Positions 16,792-25,721 of a DNA stretch of 61,182 nucleotides are shown here, one piece after another. The stretch lies in the NCBI GenBank assembly GCA_021208265.1, contig JAJOJU010000034.1, positions 1 to 61,182 on the forward strand, given 5' to 3'. The stretch comes from Alphaproteobacteria bacterium. GTDB taxonomy: Bacteria; Pseudomonadota; Alphaproteobacteria; Micavibrionales; Micavibrionaceae. Within the stretch, counting starts at the first letter, position 1. Each line of letters starts with the position of its first letter. Below the pieces are notes generated by a model. That model was not told the DNA's origin, searched no databases, and saw nothing but the letters and a program-made list of their open reading frames with translations. The translations under genes and the position numbers were made by a program.

Positions 16792-18207
16792 TTGCTTTAC
16801 CATTTCTATGATCTCCAGCACGCGATGCTGACCCCTCTGCGCTATCAGGCGGAAATTGCGCGTAATTTTTACCGCAGCCCCTGGAACCCCTTGTCCTATA
16901 CACAAGCCGGTCGTACATTGGGCGCACAGGCTGAAATGCTGGAACGCGTCACGCGCCGCTTCGGCAAACCCGAATTCATGCTGCCGGAAACGGAAATCGG
17001 CGGAAAAAAAGTAGCGGTTACGGAAGAACGCGTTGTTGAACGGCCTTTTTGTGACCTGATCCACTTCAAACGCAAAATAAAACGTAAAGACCCCAAGGTT
17101 TTAATCGCTGCGCCGATGTCGGGGCATTATGCCACGCTGCTGCGCGGCACGGTGGAAGCCCTGCTGCCCCACCACGAAGTTTATATCACTGACTGGAAAG
17201 ACTCCCGTCAGGTGCCGTTAAAGGAAGGCCGATTTAATCTGGATGATTATATTGCCCATATCCGTGATTTTCTGATCCTGCTGGGTCCGGACGTACACGT
17301 GATTGCCGTATGCCAGCCAACCGTTCCGGTTTTCGCTGCCGTATCTCTACTGGCGAGTGAGAAAAACGGCAGGCAGCCCCTCACCATGACTATGATGGGC
17401 GGCCCGGTTGATACGCGCGTTTCAAAAACAGAAGTCACAGAACTGGCGGAAACCCACCCGATGAGCTGGTTTGAGCGTATCGCCATACATACCGTGCCGT
17501 TCTATTACCCCGGCGGTTTCCGTAAGGTTTACCCCGGCTTCTTGCAACTGGGCGGCTTTATGTCGATGAATATCGACCGCCATGTGGGTTCCTACATGAA
17601 ATTTTTCCATCATCTGGTAGCGGGCGATGGCGATTCCGCTGATGCACATCGCACGTTTTATAATGAATACCTATCCGTTATGGATATTCCGGCAGAGTTT
17701 TACCTGCAAACCGTGGAGACAGTATTCCAGAAACAACTGCTGCCGCGCGGACGTATGATCTGGACAGACCCGGAGACAGGCGATGAACATGCCGTGCGCC
17801 CTCAGGATATTGAAAAGACAGCACTCCTGACCATTGAGGGGGAGCTTGATGATATCTCGGCCCGCGGACAGACCACCGCCGCGCACGAGCTATGCTACAG
17901 CCTTGGACAAAAAAAGCAGTTCCACCACTTCCAGCTGGAATGCGGTCACTATGGTATTTTCAACGGCTCAAAATGGCGCACGCAGATTATGCCGCGTATC
18001 CGCCACTTTATACGACAGTTTGATACCAATAAATGCAGTCCAATTCCTCCGGAGGACTTAAAGAAAATACCTGATATCACACCGGAGCGCTTCAACCACG
18101 ACAAGCATGGAATCGTCGCGATCCGCCGCTGGTTGAAGGAAAATCGTCCGCAAAGCTACAAGGCCGCTGACCCGTACCGCACAAACGGGACTATCTGCAA
18201 ACCCTAG
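16792..18207 (+). CDS. phaZ: Intracellular polyhydroxyalkanoate depolymerase
   Basis: An alpha/beta hydrolase that breaks down storage PHA granules. The catalytic cysteine is in AVCQPTVP, the aspartate in GELDDI and the histidine in CGHYGIFNG. KVYPGFLQLGGF and the C-terminal PHB_depo_C region are present. The start is set at TTG 16792: this yields MLYHFYDLQ, the usual family start, with GAGGGA eight bases upstream. The protein is then 471 residues. It is followed by a patatin and a second, divergent depolymerase. Confidence 0.9.
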   Translation: MLYHFYDLQHAMLTPLRYQAEIARNFYRSPWNPLSYTQAGRTLGAQAEMLERVTRRFGKPEFMLPETEIGGKKVAVTEERVVERPFCDLIHFKRKIKRKDPKVLIAAPMSGHYATLLRGTVEALLPHHEVYITDWKDSRQVPLKEGRFNLDDYIAHIRDFLILLGPDVHVIAVCQPTVPVFAAVSLLASEKNGRQPLTMTMMGGPVDTRVSKTEVTELAETHPMSWFERIAIHTVPFYYPGGFRKVYPGFLQLGGFMSMNIDRHVGSYMKFFHHLVAGDGDSADAHRTFYNEYLSVMDIPAEFYLQTVETVFQKQLLPRGRMIWTDPETGDEHAVRPQDIEKTALLTIEGELDDISARGQTTAAHELCYSLGQKKQFHHFQLECGHYGIFNGSKWRTQIMPRIRHFIRQFDTNKCSPIPPEDLKKIPDITPERFNHDKHGIVAIRRWLKENRPQSYKAADPYRTNGTICKP

Positions 18208-18338
18208 ATTACAAATCACTATGACCGTTATTGCACCGCAACACCGCAGTGCAGCAACGATATTTCTGGCATCCTCTCCCTTTTTTGCGGCTTAATTAGA
18301 AAAAGATAATAATAAAAAAGCAGGGATGGATATCGCTC

Positions 18339-19411
18339 TTGAGCACGCCGGGATTCACACAAACATTCGCCAATTTTTTCAGCTCCCATAAGCTGGGGCT
18401 GGCCCTATCCGGTGGCGGTGCATGGGGCGCTTTTACCGCCGGATCATTGCAGGCTCTCATCGAAGCAGGAATCATCAAAGACAAAAATCTGGCTGCCATA
18501 TCAGGCACCAGCGCCGGTGCTTTTAAACGGCTCTATCCTCAGCTATGCCGCCAATACGGGCAGCGTCAAAGAAAGCACCGGGCCTGCTTAAAAAAGCATG
18601 GGACCTAGTCGCACAATATGGTGAACGGGCCGGCCTCCACATGATGCCCACCGATCTGGGCGAACAATTTCCTAACCTGAATTCTGAACTCCTGAAACAA
18701 GGCAAGATGGCACTCAAATTCTGGCAGGATTGGGGCTTCACCTCTCAGCCCGGTGCCTTGCGCCAGCAGGTTGAATCCGTTCTCGGCACGGATTGGAAAG
18801 CCATACAAAATGGGCATGTTAAAACTTATGTCGGCACGGTTCAGGTTTCAAAAGATGGCGGCAAGAAAGATATTCTGGGTCACAAAACTTTTTCCAACAA
18901 AGATTTATCCCCGCCTGTTATTGCCGCTTCCGGCACTTTGATCGGCAAAACAGAAATCGCCAATGATTACTATGTTGATGGGGCCTATCTTAAAAACCCA
19001 TCCATGGATGAGTTGGACACAAACGATGTCACCGACATCATCGCGATTGTTCTCTACCCTCAACCACAGGGGCCCGTTACCCCGAAACATGAAGATGATA
19101 TCCGCCCGGAGAGAACTGAGTTTATTGGCCCTGAAGTATACCAACATCTGGCGTGGCTGCATGAAAACACCAATAAACGCATTCACGTGATTGCCATGCC
19201 ACACGATGCGCACTGGAATGAAACAAGCAAGATGAATATCTCCCGCAAATGGATCGGTGACCTTTACAAACTGGGTTACGAAGAAACCCAAAAGTGGATT
19301 GCCCAAAACTCTCACAAGATCGGCAAGGAAAGCAGCTTTAATCCCAAAATTGCCTGCGGCAAGGCTCCATGCTCGTCATGCAACACAGCGCTGGAATGTG
19401 AAGTCGCTTAA
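18339..19411 (+). CDS. Patatin-like phospholipase (frameshifted)
   Basis: A serine-aspartate lipase. The oxyanion loop is GLALSGGGAWGAF, the nucleophile elbow GTSAGA and the catalytic aspartate lies in DGAYLKNPS. Removing one T from the run at 18521-18524 and one base near 18590 joins the two halves (ALNGSILSYAANTGSVKEST, then LLKKAWDLV). The start is uncertain: TTG 18339 opens this frame, but ATG 18326 would serve if the T6 run near 18366 also has one T too many. A C-terminal cysteine set (CGKAPCSSCNTALEC) is unusual. It lies between two PHA depolymerases. Confidence 0.85.
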
Positions 19412-19557
19412 ACGGCTTACCCCATAAATTAAAATAATATTGCGTAATGTTTTGCATTGCACAAACATTATTGCTGGTGGAGTCCGGTTTTTATTGTTTA
19501 CGATCCCTCTAAATTCGAGAATCAAATTTTCCGAGTTGAGTAAGGGAACAGAGCATT

Positions 19558-21057
19558 ATGATACTGGTAGAAAACACCATCAAGCAGGCTACACAAAAAG
19601 ACCCTGCAGCCTTTTTAAAATTATATGACCAGATTGAGCAGCAAGCCGACCTTGTTCGCACAGCCTGGAACACGCAAGCCAATGGGCATGATATGATGGC
19701 CACTGGTATTGAATTGCTTCGCTCCACCCCCGCTTACGCCACACTTAAATCAATGGGTTACATGCCGTGGGATGTCTTTATTGCTGAAGGCCAGAGGATG
19801 AATGCGGCGAATGCCAAATTCCTGCGCCACCTATCTCACCCTTACGAAAATGTGCCTTATGACTGGAGCGATTTTACAATCAATCGTGAGCCAACGGACG
19901 TGCAGGAACTTACTGTTCTGGATGAGCCTTTTTTCCGTGTGGACCATATGGCCCGCCGCACACCGGACGGAGAACCTTTAAACCGTAAAGATCCTAAGGT
20001 AATCGTGTTTGTACCTGCTTCCGGGCATGGGCCTTCGTTGCTTGAAGAAACCGTCCAAAAACTGGCACGGGATCATGAAGTCTATGTGGCTTACCAAAAG
20101 AACGCACGGCATATTCCGGCATCTTTAGGCACATTCGGGTTTGACGATATGGTCGATTGTTTCATTCGCACCAACGAAGCCGTTACACGCCACGATCCCT
20201 ATGGCGACGGCAGTGGTGCAGGCCAGCGGGCCAATAATCTGCCGGTGTGCCAACCCGGCCCCGGCGTTCTGGCTGCGACTGCTTTCATGTCACAGGATAA
20301 TAACCCTGCAACCCCTCAAAGCATTGTGGCGCTGGCCAGCCCCATGGATACCTCTATTGCTCCGCAATCCACCAACGAATATGCCCATGCCCATTCATTG
20401 GATTGGTTCCGTAATTCGGTTATCTTTCCGGTCCACTCCGGCAACAAGGGCGAAGGCCGCAAGGTATATCCGGGTCATATCCAGCGTCTGGCCTTCCTGT
20501 TTAAAAACCCGGCCAGCACCAAAAACCATATGGAGCGTTTCCAGCAATTCTATAAAGACCTGATGGATGGCAATCATGACGCCGTGGAAAAGAAGGTCGA
20601 TTTCGACAAGAAATTCTTCTTCGATATCATGGATATGGATGAGGCGATGTATCTGGATACCATCCGCATCATCTTCAAAGATAACCTTATCGCCAAAGGG
20701 GAATACACCCATAAAAACCGCGGCAAGCTGGATCTTGCTAGCATCCGTAATACCTTCATCCACGCGGCTGATGGCACGCAAGATGATATCTGCGGCTACG
20801 ATCCCAAGCTTGGTTATGGTCAAACAGGCGCCCTTTTAAAGCTTACACCTAACGTGCCGGAAACCATGAAGAGTCATGATTCTTTCAAGGCCGGGCATTA
20901 TATGTTCTCCGGCTCAGCATGGCAGAAACAGGTGGGCGCATGGACAGCGGAGCGCGTCCGCCTGAGCGATAATCAGCAAACATGGTCACCGATTGCACAG
21001 GAAAACCATGCCCCAGCCAACGATACAGGACTTGCCCCGAAGCTTCAGAGAGCCTAG
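19558..21057 (+). CDS. Divergent PHA depolymerase paralogue
   Basis: 499 residues, intact. It keeps the PHA depolymerase plan: KDPKVIVFVPASGHGPSLLE, catalytic cysteine in PVCQPGPGV, aspartate in DGTQDDICG and histidine in AGHYMFSGSAW. About 90 N-terminal residues and several inserts differ from the upstream phaZ. It may act on another polyester chain length or on lipid esters. A good ribosome site (AGGGAACAG) is absent by strict rules, but GAGTAAGGGA lies about 14 bases upstream. Confidence 0.8.
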   Translation: MILVENTIKQATQKDPAAFLKLYDQIEQQADLVRTAWNTQANGHDMMATGIELLRSTPAYATLKSMGYMPWDVFIAEGQRMNAANAKFLRHLSHPYENVPYDWSDFTINREPTDVQELTVLDEPFFRVDHMARRTPDGEPLNRKDPKVIVFVPASGHGPSLLEETVQKLARDHEVYVAYQKNARHIPASLGTFGFDDMVDCFIRTNEAVTRHDPYGDGSGAGQRANNLPVCQPGPGVLAATAFMSQDNNPATPQSIVALASPMDTSIAPQSTNEYAHAHSLDWFRNSVIFPVHSGNKGEGRKVYPGHIQRLAFLFKNPASTKNHMERFQQFYKDLMDGNHDAVEKKVDFDKKFFFDIMDMDEAMYLDTIRIIFKDNLIAKGEYTHKNRGKLDLASIRNTFIHAADGTQDDICGYDPKLGYGQTGALLKLTPNVPETMKSHDSFKAGHYMFSGSAWQKQVGAWTAERVRLSDNQQTWSPIAQENHAPANDTGLAPKLQRA

Positions 21058-21069
21058 ATTAAAGGGACA

Positions 21070-21777
21070 ATGCACCCTCATCTGGTTATCAAACATTCCA
21101 CCCGTGCGCGGCGTCTGGCTTTACGGCTCGACCCGGCGGAGCGTGTTGTCCGCCTTACCGTTCCACGCGGCATCAGCCTCAAGAAAGCGCAGGACTTTGT
21201 TTATGACCACATGGACTGGATCGACGAGAAGATCGCCGCCCTGCCCCCGGCCATGCCTTACGAACACGGGCGAACAATCCCCCTACTGGGGCAAGACCGC
21301 TTGCTGGAGATCATAGAGCCAGTTAGGGGCAGCCGCACAAAAATTGAATTACTGCCGGATTCCTTACACGTACAAACACTGCTGGAAAACCCATCCGCAC
21401 GTATTGAACGCTTCATCAAAAACCTTGCCTTGGAAAACCTGACAGCTCTCTCCCACGAAAAAGCAGCGCTGATAGACAAAAAAATTAAGGCGGTTACCGT
21501 GCGGGACACGAAAAGCCGCTGGGGGTCATGCGCACATGACGGCGCCCTTTCCTATTCATGGCGGTTGATATTCGCCCCGCGCCTGGCGATGGATTATGTG
21601 GTGGCGCATGAAATCGCGCATCTGGTTCACCTCAACCACAGCCGTGCATTCTGGGATGTTTGCCGCGACCTGTCAGAAGATTATGTCGAAGGCGAATACT
21701 GGATGCGCAATCACGGCCATGAATTAATGAGATACGGAGTCTCAGACCCGGGCGAGATAATCCAGCGCGCCTTGTAA
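21070..21777 (+). CDS. YgjP/SprT-like metallopeptidase (M48-type)
   Basis: 235 residues. The zinc motif is HEIAHLVHLNHS, preceded by the family block RDTKSRWGSCAHDG. YgjP-family proteins are predicted zinc-dependent hydrolases of unproven substrate. AAGGGA precedes the ATG. The end overlaps the convergent ruvX gene by 36 bases. It follows the PHA cluster closely and may be co-transcribed with it. Confidence 0.88.
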   Translation: MHPHLVIKHSTRARRLALRLDPAERVVRLTVPRGISLKKAQDFVYDHMDWIDEKIAALPPAMPYEHGRTIPLLGQDRLLEIIEPVRGSRTKIELLPDSLHVQTLLENPSARIERFIKNLALENLTALSHEKAALIDKKIKAVTVRDTKSRWGSCAHDGALSYSWRLIFAPRLAMDYVVAHEIAHLVHLNHSRAFWDVCRDLSEDYVEGEYWMRNHGHELMRYGVSDPGEIIQRAL

Positions 21778-22227
21778 AATTATCTGCGCCGCCAGCCTGT
21801 CGATAAGCCCACTGGCCTTGGCATTCCGGCGCGTTGATTTTTTTTCCACAAATTCACCCACAAAGTCTTCCACCGAAACTGTGGATAACCTTTCATCCCA
21901 GAGCGCGATCCATGGGTCATTCCCCAAAGCCTTATGAAATTCAATGGAAAAATCGCGGATTGATTGCGCGCGCGGGCCTTCGCTGCCATCCATGTTAACG
22001 GGGATACCGACCACAAATCCGCCGATGTCATATTCAGCAATCAGCTTTTTCAACGCCTCAACATCCTTGGTAAATTTCGTGCGGGAAAGCGTATGCAGCG
22101 GCGTGGCAATGCCCATACCGGCATGCGCCAGTGCGAGGCCAATCGTCTTTTTACCCACATCCAACCCCAGCAAAGAGGCTTCTTTCGGGCAAATGGCGGC
22201 AATATCTTTTAACAAACCAACTGGCAT
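21742..22227 (-). CDS. ruvX: Holliday-junction resolvase-like / pre-16S rRNA nuclease YqgF
   Basis: 161 residues with the RNase-H-like fold: LLGLDVGKKTIGLALA at the N-terminus, VVGIPVNMDGSEGPRAQSIR in the middle and LWDERLSTV toward the end. It processes the 5' end of 16S rRNA. It is divergent from gatC, as in many alphaproteobacteria, and 78 bases separate the two starts. Confidence 0.93.
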   Translation of the reverse strand: MPVGLLKDIAAICPKEASLLGLDVGKKTIGLALAHAGMGIATPLHTLSRTKFTKDVEALKKLIAEYDIGGFVVGIPVNMDGSEGPRAQSIRDFSIEFHKALGNDPWIALWDERLSTVSVEDFVGEFVEKKSTRRNAKASGLIDRLAAQIILQGALDYLARV

Positions 22228-22305
22228 GGCTTCATTCTATTGCGAAAAACACTTGGTGTCTCGCCCTCTTTGTGGTTAAAAATCACTGATAACAGGATAC
22301 AAATT

Positions 22306-22593
22306 ATGAGCATAGATAAAGATACCGTTAGAAAAGTTGCCAATCTCGCCCGCATCGAAGTAAGCGAAGCGCTGCTGGAAAAGACCACAGCCAAAATGGC
22401 CAGCACACTGACATGGGTTGAACAGCTGAATGAGGTGGATACGGATAATATCGAACCCCAATCCAGCGTGATGGACTTGCCGCCGCACTGGCGTGAAGAT
22501 GTCGTAACCGATGGCGGCATCCAGGAAAAGATTCTGGCCAATGCGCCAGAAGCCACACAAGGTTACTTTGTTGTCCCCAAGGTGGTGGAATAA
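22306..22593 (+). CDS. gatC: Asp/Glu-tRNA amidotransferase subunit C
   Basis: 95 residues: VRKVANLARIEVSEALLE, TWVEQLNEVDTDNIEPQSSV and a DGGIQEKILANAPE end are typical GatC. It stabilises GatA in the GatCAB complex that converts Glu-tRNA(Gln) to Gln-tRNA(Gln), and the Asp/Asn pair. The ATG at 22306 fits the family length; a longer frame from 22240 does not. First gene of the gat operon. Confidence 0.95.
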   Translation: MSIDKDTVRKVANLARIEVSEALLEKTTAKMASTLTWVEQLNEVDTDNIEPQSSVMDLPPHWREDVVTDGGIQEKILANAPEATQGYFVVPKVVE

Positions 22594-22596
22594 GAT

Positions 22597-22818
22597 ATGT
22601 CCGATAATCTCAAAAACCTTGAAACCCTGAATAAAATCGCCCCGGTTATTTTGCTCGCCGACATCTCTGCCGCAGGCGGTATCTGGTATTTCCGTGAAGA
22701 AATTTTACCTGACGACATGCTCTGGGTGGCGGCACCTGTTGCTATTGCCCTGATGTTTGGGGCGCTCGCCGCTTATTTTGTTCTGCAATCCATCGGCAAT
22801 AAAGCCAATCGAAAGTAA
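22597..22818 (+). CDS. Small double-membrane-span protein inside the gat operon
   Basis: 73 residues with two hydrophobic segments (about 14-31 and 42-65) and a short basic tail. It begins 3 bases after gatC and ends 9 bases before gatA, so it is certainly in the same transcript. I do not recognise it. A role with the amidotransferase is not implied by sequence; it may simply use the operon's expression. Confidence 0.7.
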   Translation: MSDNLKNLETLNKIAPVILLADISAAGGIWYFREEILPDDMLWVAAPVAIALMFGALAAYFVLQSIGNKANRK

Positions 22819-22827
22819 GTAAAAACG

Positions 22828-24314
22828 ATGACAAACCTGACGCATCTTACCATCGCCGAAGCCCTAAAAGGCCTTGAGAGCAAGGAATATACAGCCAAAG
22901 AGCTAACCCAGGCCCATATTGACGCCGGCACGCAAGCTGAAAATTTAAACGCGTACGTCACGTACACCCCGGAACTGGCACTGACGCAGGCCGATGAATC
23001 AGATAAACGCCGCGCGGCCGGGAGTGCCGGAAAGCTGGACGGCATCCCGCTCGCCATTAAAGATCTGTACTGCACCAAGGGCATACGCACGACCGCCTGC
23101 AGCAAGATTCTTGATAACTTCGTGCCGGAATATGAATCGACCGTTACCCAAAACCTGCTGAATGAAGGCGCTGTTTTCCTCGGCAAGGTTTCTACGGATG
23201 AATTTGCCATGGGCTCCACCAACGCCTCCAGCGCACACGGCCCGGTGATCAGCCCGTGGAAGCGAAACGGTGATAATACAAATCTTGTGCCCGGCGGTTC
23301 TTCCGGCGGATCGGCAGCAGCTGTTGCCGGGCGCATTGCCTTGGGCGCTACGGGAACGGATACGGGCGGATCGATCCGCATGCCGTCTGCTTATTGCGGT
23401 ATCACGGGGATTAAACCCACATACGGGCGTTGTTCCCGCTGGGGTATTATTGCCTATGCATCCTCCTTCGATCAAGCCGGGCCGATTGCACGATCAGTCG
23501 AAGATTGCGCGCTGATGCTGAACGTGATGGCGGGTTATGATGAAAAAGATTCAACATCTGCCAACCAGCCCGTGCCTGATTTCACCGCCCTGCTGGGTCA
23601 GGATTTGAAAGGCAAACGGATTGGTATCCCCAAGGAATACCGCTCGGAAGGGCTTTCCCCTGAAATCGCCGATCTCTGGGATCAAGGCGCCAAATGGCTG
23701 GAGCAAGCTGGTGCGGAAGTGGTTGAGGTCAGCCTGCCCCACACGAAATATGCGCTCGCCACCTATTACATTCTTGTACCGGCTGAGGCCTCCTCCAACC
23801 TCGCGCGCTATGACGGGCTTCGTTACGGTGTGCGTGTCGATGAAGGTGGCAATCTGAACGACATGTACAAGAAATCCCGCGCCGCGGGTTTGGGGAAGAA
23901 GTCACGCGCCGTATTCTGATCGGTACATACGTGCTTTCCGCCGGATATTACGATGCCTACTACATCAAAGCCCAAAAAGTGCGCCGCCTGATCACGCAGG
24001 ATTTCCAAAAAGCGTTCGAAACATGCGATGCGCTTTTAACCCCGGCTACCCCCACCCCGGCTTTTCCGATTGGCCAGGATGATGATGATCCTGTGACGAT
24101 GTACTTAAACGATATCTTCACTGTAACGGCAAACCTCGCGGGCATTCCGGGCATGAGCGTGCCTGCCGGGCTTAGCAGCGATGGACTGCCGCTCGGCCTT
24201 CAGCTTCTGGGTAAACCCTGGGATGAAGCAGGCTTGCTGCAAATCGGCAGCACACTGGAAGCACAAGCTAAATTTAGCGCCATGCCGGAACTTGTCCTGA
24301 AAAAAGCAGCTTGA
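22828..24314 (+). CDS. gatA: Asp/Glu-tRNA amidotransferase subunit A (one frameshift)
   Basis: Amidase-signature glutaminase subunit: [12 protein letters not shown] carries the serine nucleophiles, [14 protein letters not shown] follows, and the catalytic lysine is in [12 protein letters not shown]. The frame breaks at the TTT run at 23889-23891; one added T gives [20 protein letters not shown] and the C-terminal quarter reads through to 24314. The enzyme is essential where Gln- or Asn-tRNA synthetase is missing, so sequence error is likely. Confidence 0.94.
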
Positions 24315-24316
24315 TC

Positions 24317-24944
24317 TTAAGCAACCGTGTAATAGGGCTCTCTCACACGCTCTTCAAAAATGTAAGGTGTGTGACCGGACTCTTCGAAATCAACATTGCA
24401 GAAAACAACTGGCTGGTTTTTTACAATCGAAGCCCCCTCGGCCCCGCATGTCTCAAAAACGATGTCTATCTGTTTACTAAAATCCAGCACCCGACTTTCT
24501 TGATGATCAAATAAGTTAATCAAGATCATAGATTCAGAACCTTGGCGCAAAAGCTCAAGCCTGTGCCTCCCTTCGAGCAGGCATATATCACCTTCTTCAT
24601 TCACATAGAAAGATGCCATCAAGTGTAAGTCATTATTTGCTCTAAATGCTTTTGCACATGCACGAACCTGTTGCCTATTTATATGATGATCAGCTTTCAT
24701 TGTTTTCATTTTCTCCAAAAGCCTCTCTTTATCAACGGCGACAACAATTCCTTTGGGCTTATCACTATCAAATATAAAACCTCTTCTGCCATCGTTTGGC
24801 TTCATCTGTTCTTGCAATATCTGGTTGCTTGCTATGCGGGCTTCATTAAACCGCCTTGTCGCGCGGCTTTGAGCAGGCTCAAAAAAATTCAGCTACCCGC
24901 TGAGCCAGTTGATTGAAATACGATAGTTTTGAAATGCCCGTCAT
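24317..24944 (-). CDS. Protein with ParB-nuclease-like motif (frameshifted start)
   Basis: The clear frame covers 24317-24817 (166 aa). Removing one A from the A7 run at 24881-24887 extends it to an ATG at 24944, adding the N-terminus MTGISKLSYFNQLAQRVAEF and a basic stretch (SRATRRFNEAR), about 208 residues in all. The segment LLEGRHRLELLRQ followed by ILINL matches the core D/E-G-x-H-R of ParB/sulfiredoxin-like domains. It sits reversed between gatA and gatB, is AT-richer than its neighbours, and ends 2 bases from gatA. Acquired origin is possible; function is unknown. Confidence 0.6.
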
Positions 24945-25010
24945 TTGTTAATATATTACATGTTATTGCCATTAAGCGCATCAATAATTTTTCATAACAG
25001 AAAGGCAAGC

Positions 25011-25661
25011 ATGGAACTAATTCGGCTATGTATGACGCTGTTAATACTGTTTTCAACGGTTACAGCAACTTTAGCGCAAGATGCTCTGTTTACCGTGCCG
25101 GAGGCTGACCCTATGGCACGCATCCTGACACCTGAAAAAACTGATCTTACGCCGCGTACAGGCCCAGAAGCGCTGGATCTATATTTAAGAAACTGTTCTG
25201 CAGTAGAACACCCAACGTTGGATGAAGAACGGCATCTGGGCCAGTGTCTCTGCACAGCGTCACTCATGAAAGACCGCTTCAGTGAAGCCGATACCGTAAG
25301 CATGTTCGGTAATACGCTAAAATCTCAAAAACTGAGGGATGATGCCTTGAAACGCGCCTTTGCCCCCTGCATGGCTGATACGATAAATGACCTTACCCTT
25401 TCGGAATGTAATAGCGGTGGGCAGATGGATACACTTCACTATCAGAATGATGTCTGCGCCTGTTACGCACAATCCATGCGCGCCACGCTTTCAAAAAAAG
25501 CGGAATGGATGGCTGATGAATATATCAGCTATTACAAATCATACGCACCCGACCCTCTGGCATTTTATATGAACAGCCCCCGGCTGGAGGAAGATATGAC
25601 GTATAACTTCCGTAAATGCCTTGGGTGGTACGAAACAGGGCGAAAAAACAACGCACGCTAA
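25011..25661 (+). CDS. Secreted protein with two C...CxC modules
   Basis: 216 residues from ATG 25011, preceded by AAAGG. A signal peptide (MELIRLCMTLLILFSTVTAT, cut near LAQ|D) leads to a mature part with two similar cysteine modules: a Cys followed about 20 residues on by CLC, then a lone Cys; and again a Cys, CAC, then a lone Cys. Even cysteine number suggests disulfides or metal in the periplasm. No family recognised. It is divergent from the ParB-like gene, with 66 AT-rich bases between them. Confidence 0.65.
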   Translation: MELIRLCMTLLILFSTVTATLAQDALFTVPEADPMARILTPEKTDLTPRTGPEALDLYLRNCSAVEHPTLDEERHLGQCLCTASLMKDRFSEADTVSMFGNTLKSQKLRDDALKRAFAPCMADTINDLTLSECNSGGQMDTLHYQNDVCACYAQSMRATLSKKAEWMADEYISYYKSYAPDPLAFYMNSPRLEEDMTYNFRKCLGWYETGRKNNAR

Positions 25662-25721
25662 AGGCTGGACAAGCCTTGTACGGCTTATTATTGTGACGCG
25701 GGTATTGAAAGGAATTTTAAA

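Noticed and set aside
18521-18595. Patatin as a true pseudogene
   Set aside because: Only two one-base gains are needed, catalytic residues on both sides are intact, and undoubted housekeeping genes show the same type of damage.
24870-24890. GAGC-AG-GCTC followed by seven A as a terminator
   Set aside because: The loop would be two bases, too tight, and the stretch is coding for the ParB-like protein on the minus strand.
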